DNA from: Rhodobiaceae bacterium
Lineage (GTDB): Bacteria > Pseudomonadota > Alphaproteobacteria > Puniceispirillales > Puniceispirillaceae
Assembly (NCBI GenBank): GCA_018624035.1
Contig: JAAZUU010000011.1
Location: forward strand, 1 to 34,995
Length of the DNA: 34,995 bases
Reading direction: 5' to 3'
Position 1 is the first letter of the stretch; the number at the start of each line of letters is the position of its first letter. Position numbers and translations under genes: made by a program. The notes under the pieces are model-generated. The model ran no database searches. It was not told the origin of the DNA and worked only from the letters and a program-made list of their open reading frames with translations. Positions 34,849-34,995 of the stretch are shown here, one piece after another.

Positions 34849-34995
34849 ACCGGCAGTTGCTGTTTGAACTTTCGGTCTTTTATCCAACCTGACCTGCCGT
34901 GAGCCTTATCCCCGTCACAGCCATGATCCGCGATGCGATCCTCATATGGAAATAGGATACAACAGTCCGTTGTTCTAATGTGGAGATTACCCGAA

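Noticed and set aside
34801-34902. 33-codon plus frame after tRNA-Pro
   Set aside because: No ribosome site, and it runs through the hairpin; no family resemblance.

Overview
The window is about 35 kb of gene-dense chromosome (roughly 60 % G+C by eye) from an alphaproteobacterium, most likely an aerobic, free-living one. The evidence is gene content and order. A complete 14-gene nuo operon with separate nuoC and nuoD is followed directly by birA-coaX-rnj-mce-DUF1467. Further on are rpiB-glyA-nrdR-ribD-ribE-ribBX-ribH-nusB and then bamE / ubiquinol-cytochrome c chaperone / DUF177-plsX-fabH-ihfA-merR-tRNA-Pro. These are alphaproteobacterial arrangements. I cannot name a genus from sequence alone.

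Layout. 1-4907: small accessory block. It holds an ArsC/Spx-like thiol protein, two tandem Lin0512-family paralogues, a DMT (EamA) transporter, a convergent pair on the minus strand (a second EamA transporter overlapping a DUF3429 membrane protein), and a metallo-beta-lactamase-fold lipoprotein. 5040-19350: nuoABCDEFGHIJKLMN, proton-pumping NADH:quinone oxidoreductase. 19365-23281: monofunctional biotin ligase, type III pantothenate kinase, RNase J, methylmalonyl-CoA epimerase and a DUF1467 membrane protein, closed by a rho-independent terminator. 23282-23760: the longest non-coding stretch, partly A+T-rich. 23761-29892: ribose-5-phosphate isomerase B, serine hydroxymethyltransferase, NrdR, the riboflavin pathway enzymes and NusB. 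29922-30386 (minus): BamE. 30471-34473: bc1-complex chaperone, DUF177, PlsX, FabH, IHF alpha and a MerR-type regulator. 34714-34790: tRNA-Pro(CGG).

How they work together. Complex I feeds electrons into quinone, and the Cbp3-type chaperone helps assemble the bc1 complex that takes them out, so the window is strongly respiratory. CoaX (CoA), BirA (biotinylation of carboxylases) and methylmalonyl-CoA epimerase fit a propionyl-CoA/CoA module. The rib genes supply the FMN of NuoF. PlsX and FabH start phospholipid and fatty-acid synthesis.

I see no mobile element, CRISPR array, defence island or evident new multigene system; most of the window is conserved housekeeping. The points most worth a second look are non-coding or small. 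(1) A 13-bp tandem repeat next to the tRNA-Pro promoter carries a GANTC (CcrM-type) site in every copy. (2) The GTP-cyclohydrolase-II half of the riboflavin gene has lost its zinc cysteines (RibBX type). (3) The ihfA promoter predicts a leaderless mRNA and holds two GANTC sites. (4) A 13-bp stem hairpin lies downstream of tRNA-Pro. (5) Two diverged Lin0512 paralogues lie in tandem. (6) The 23.3-23.8 kb gap has a terminator that is better on the minus strand.
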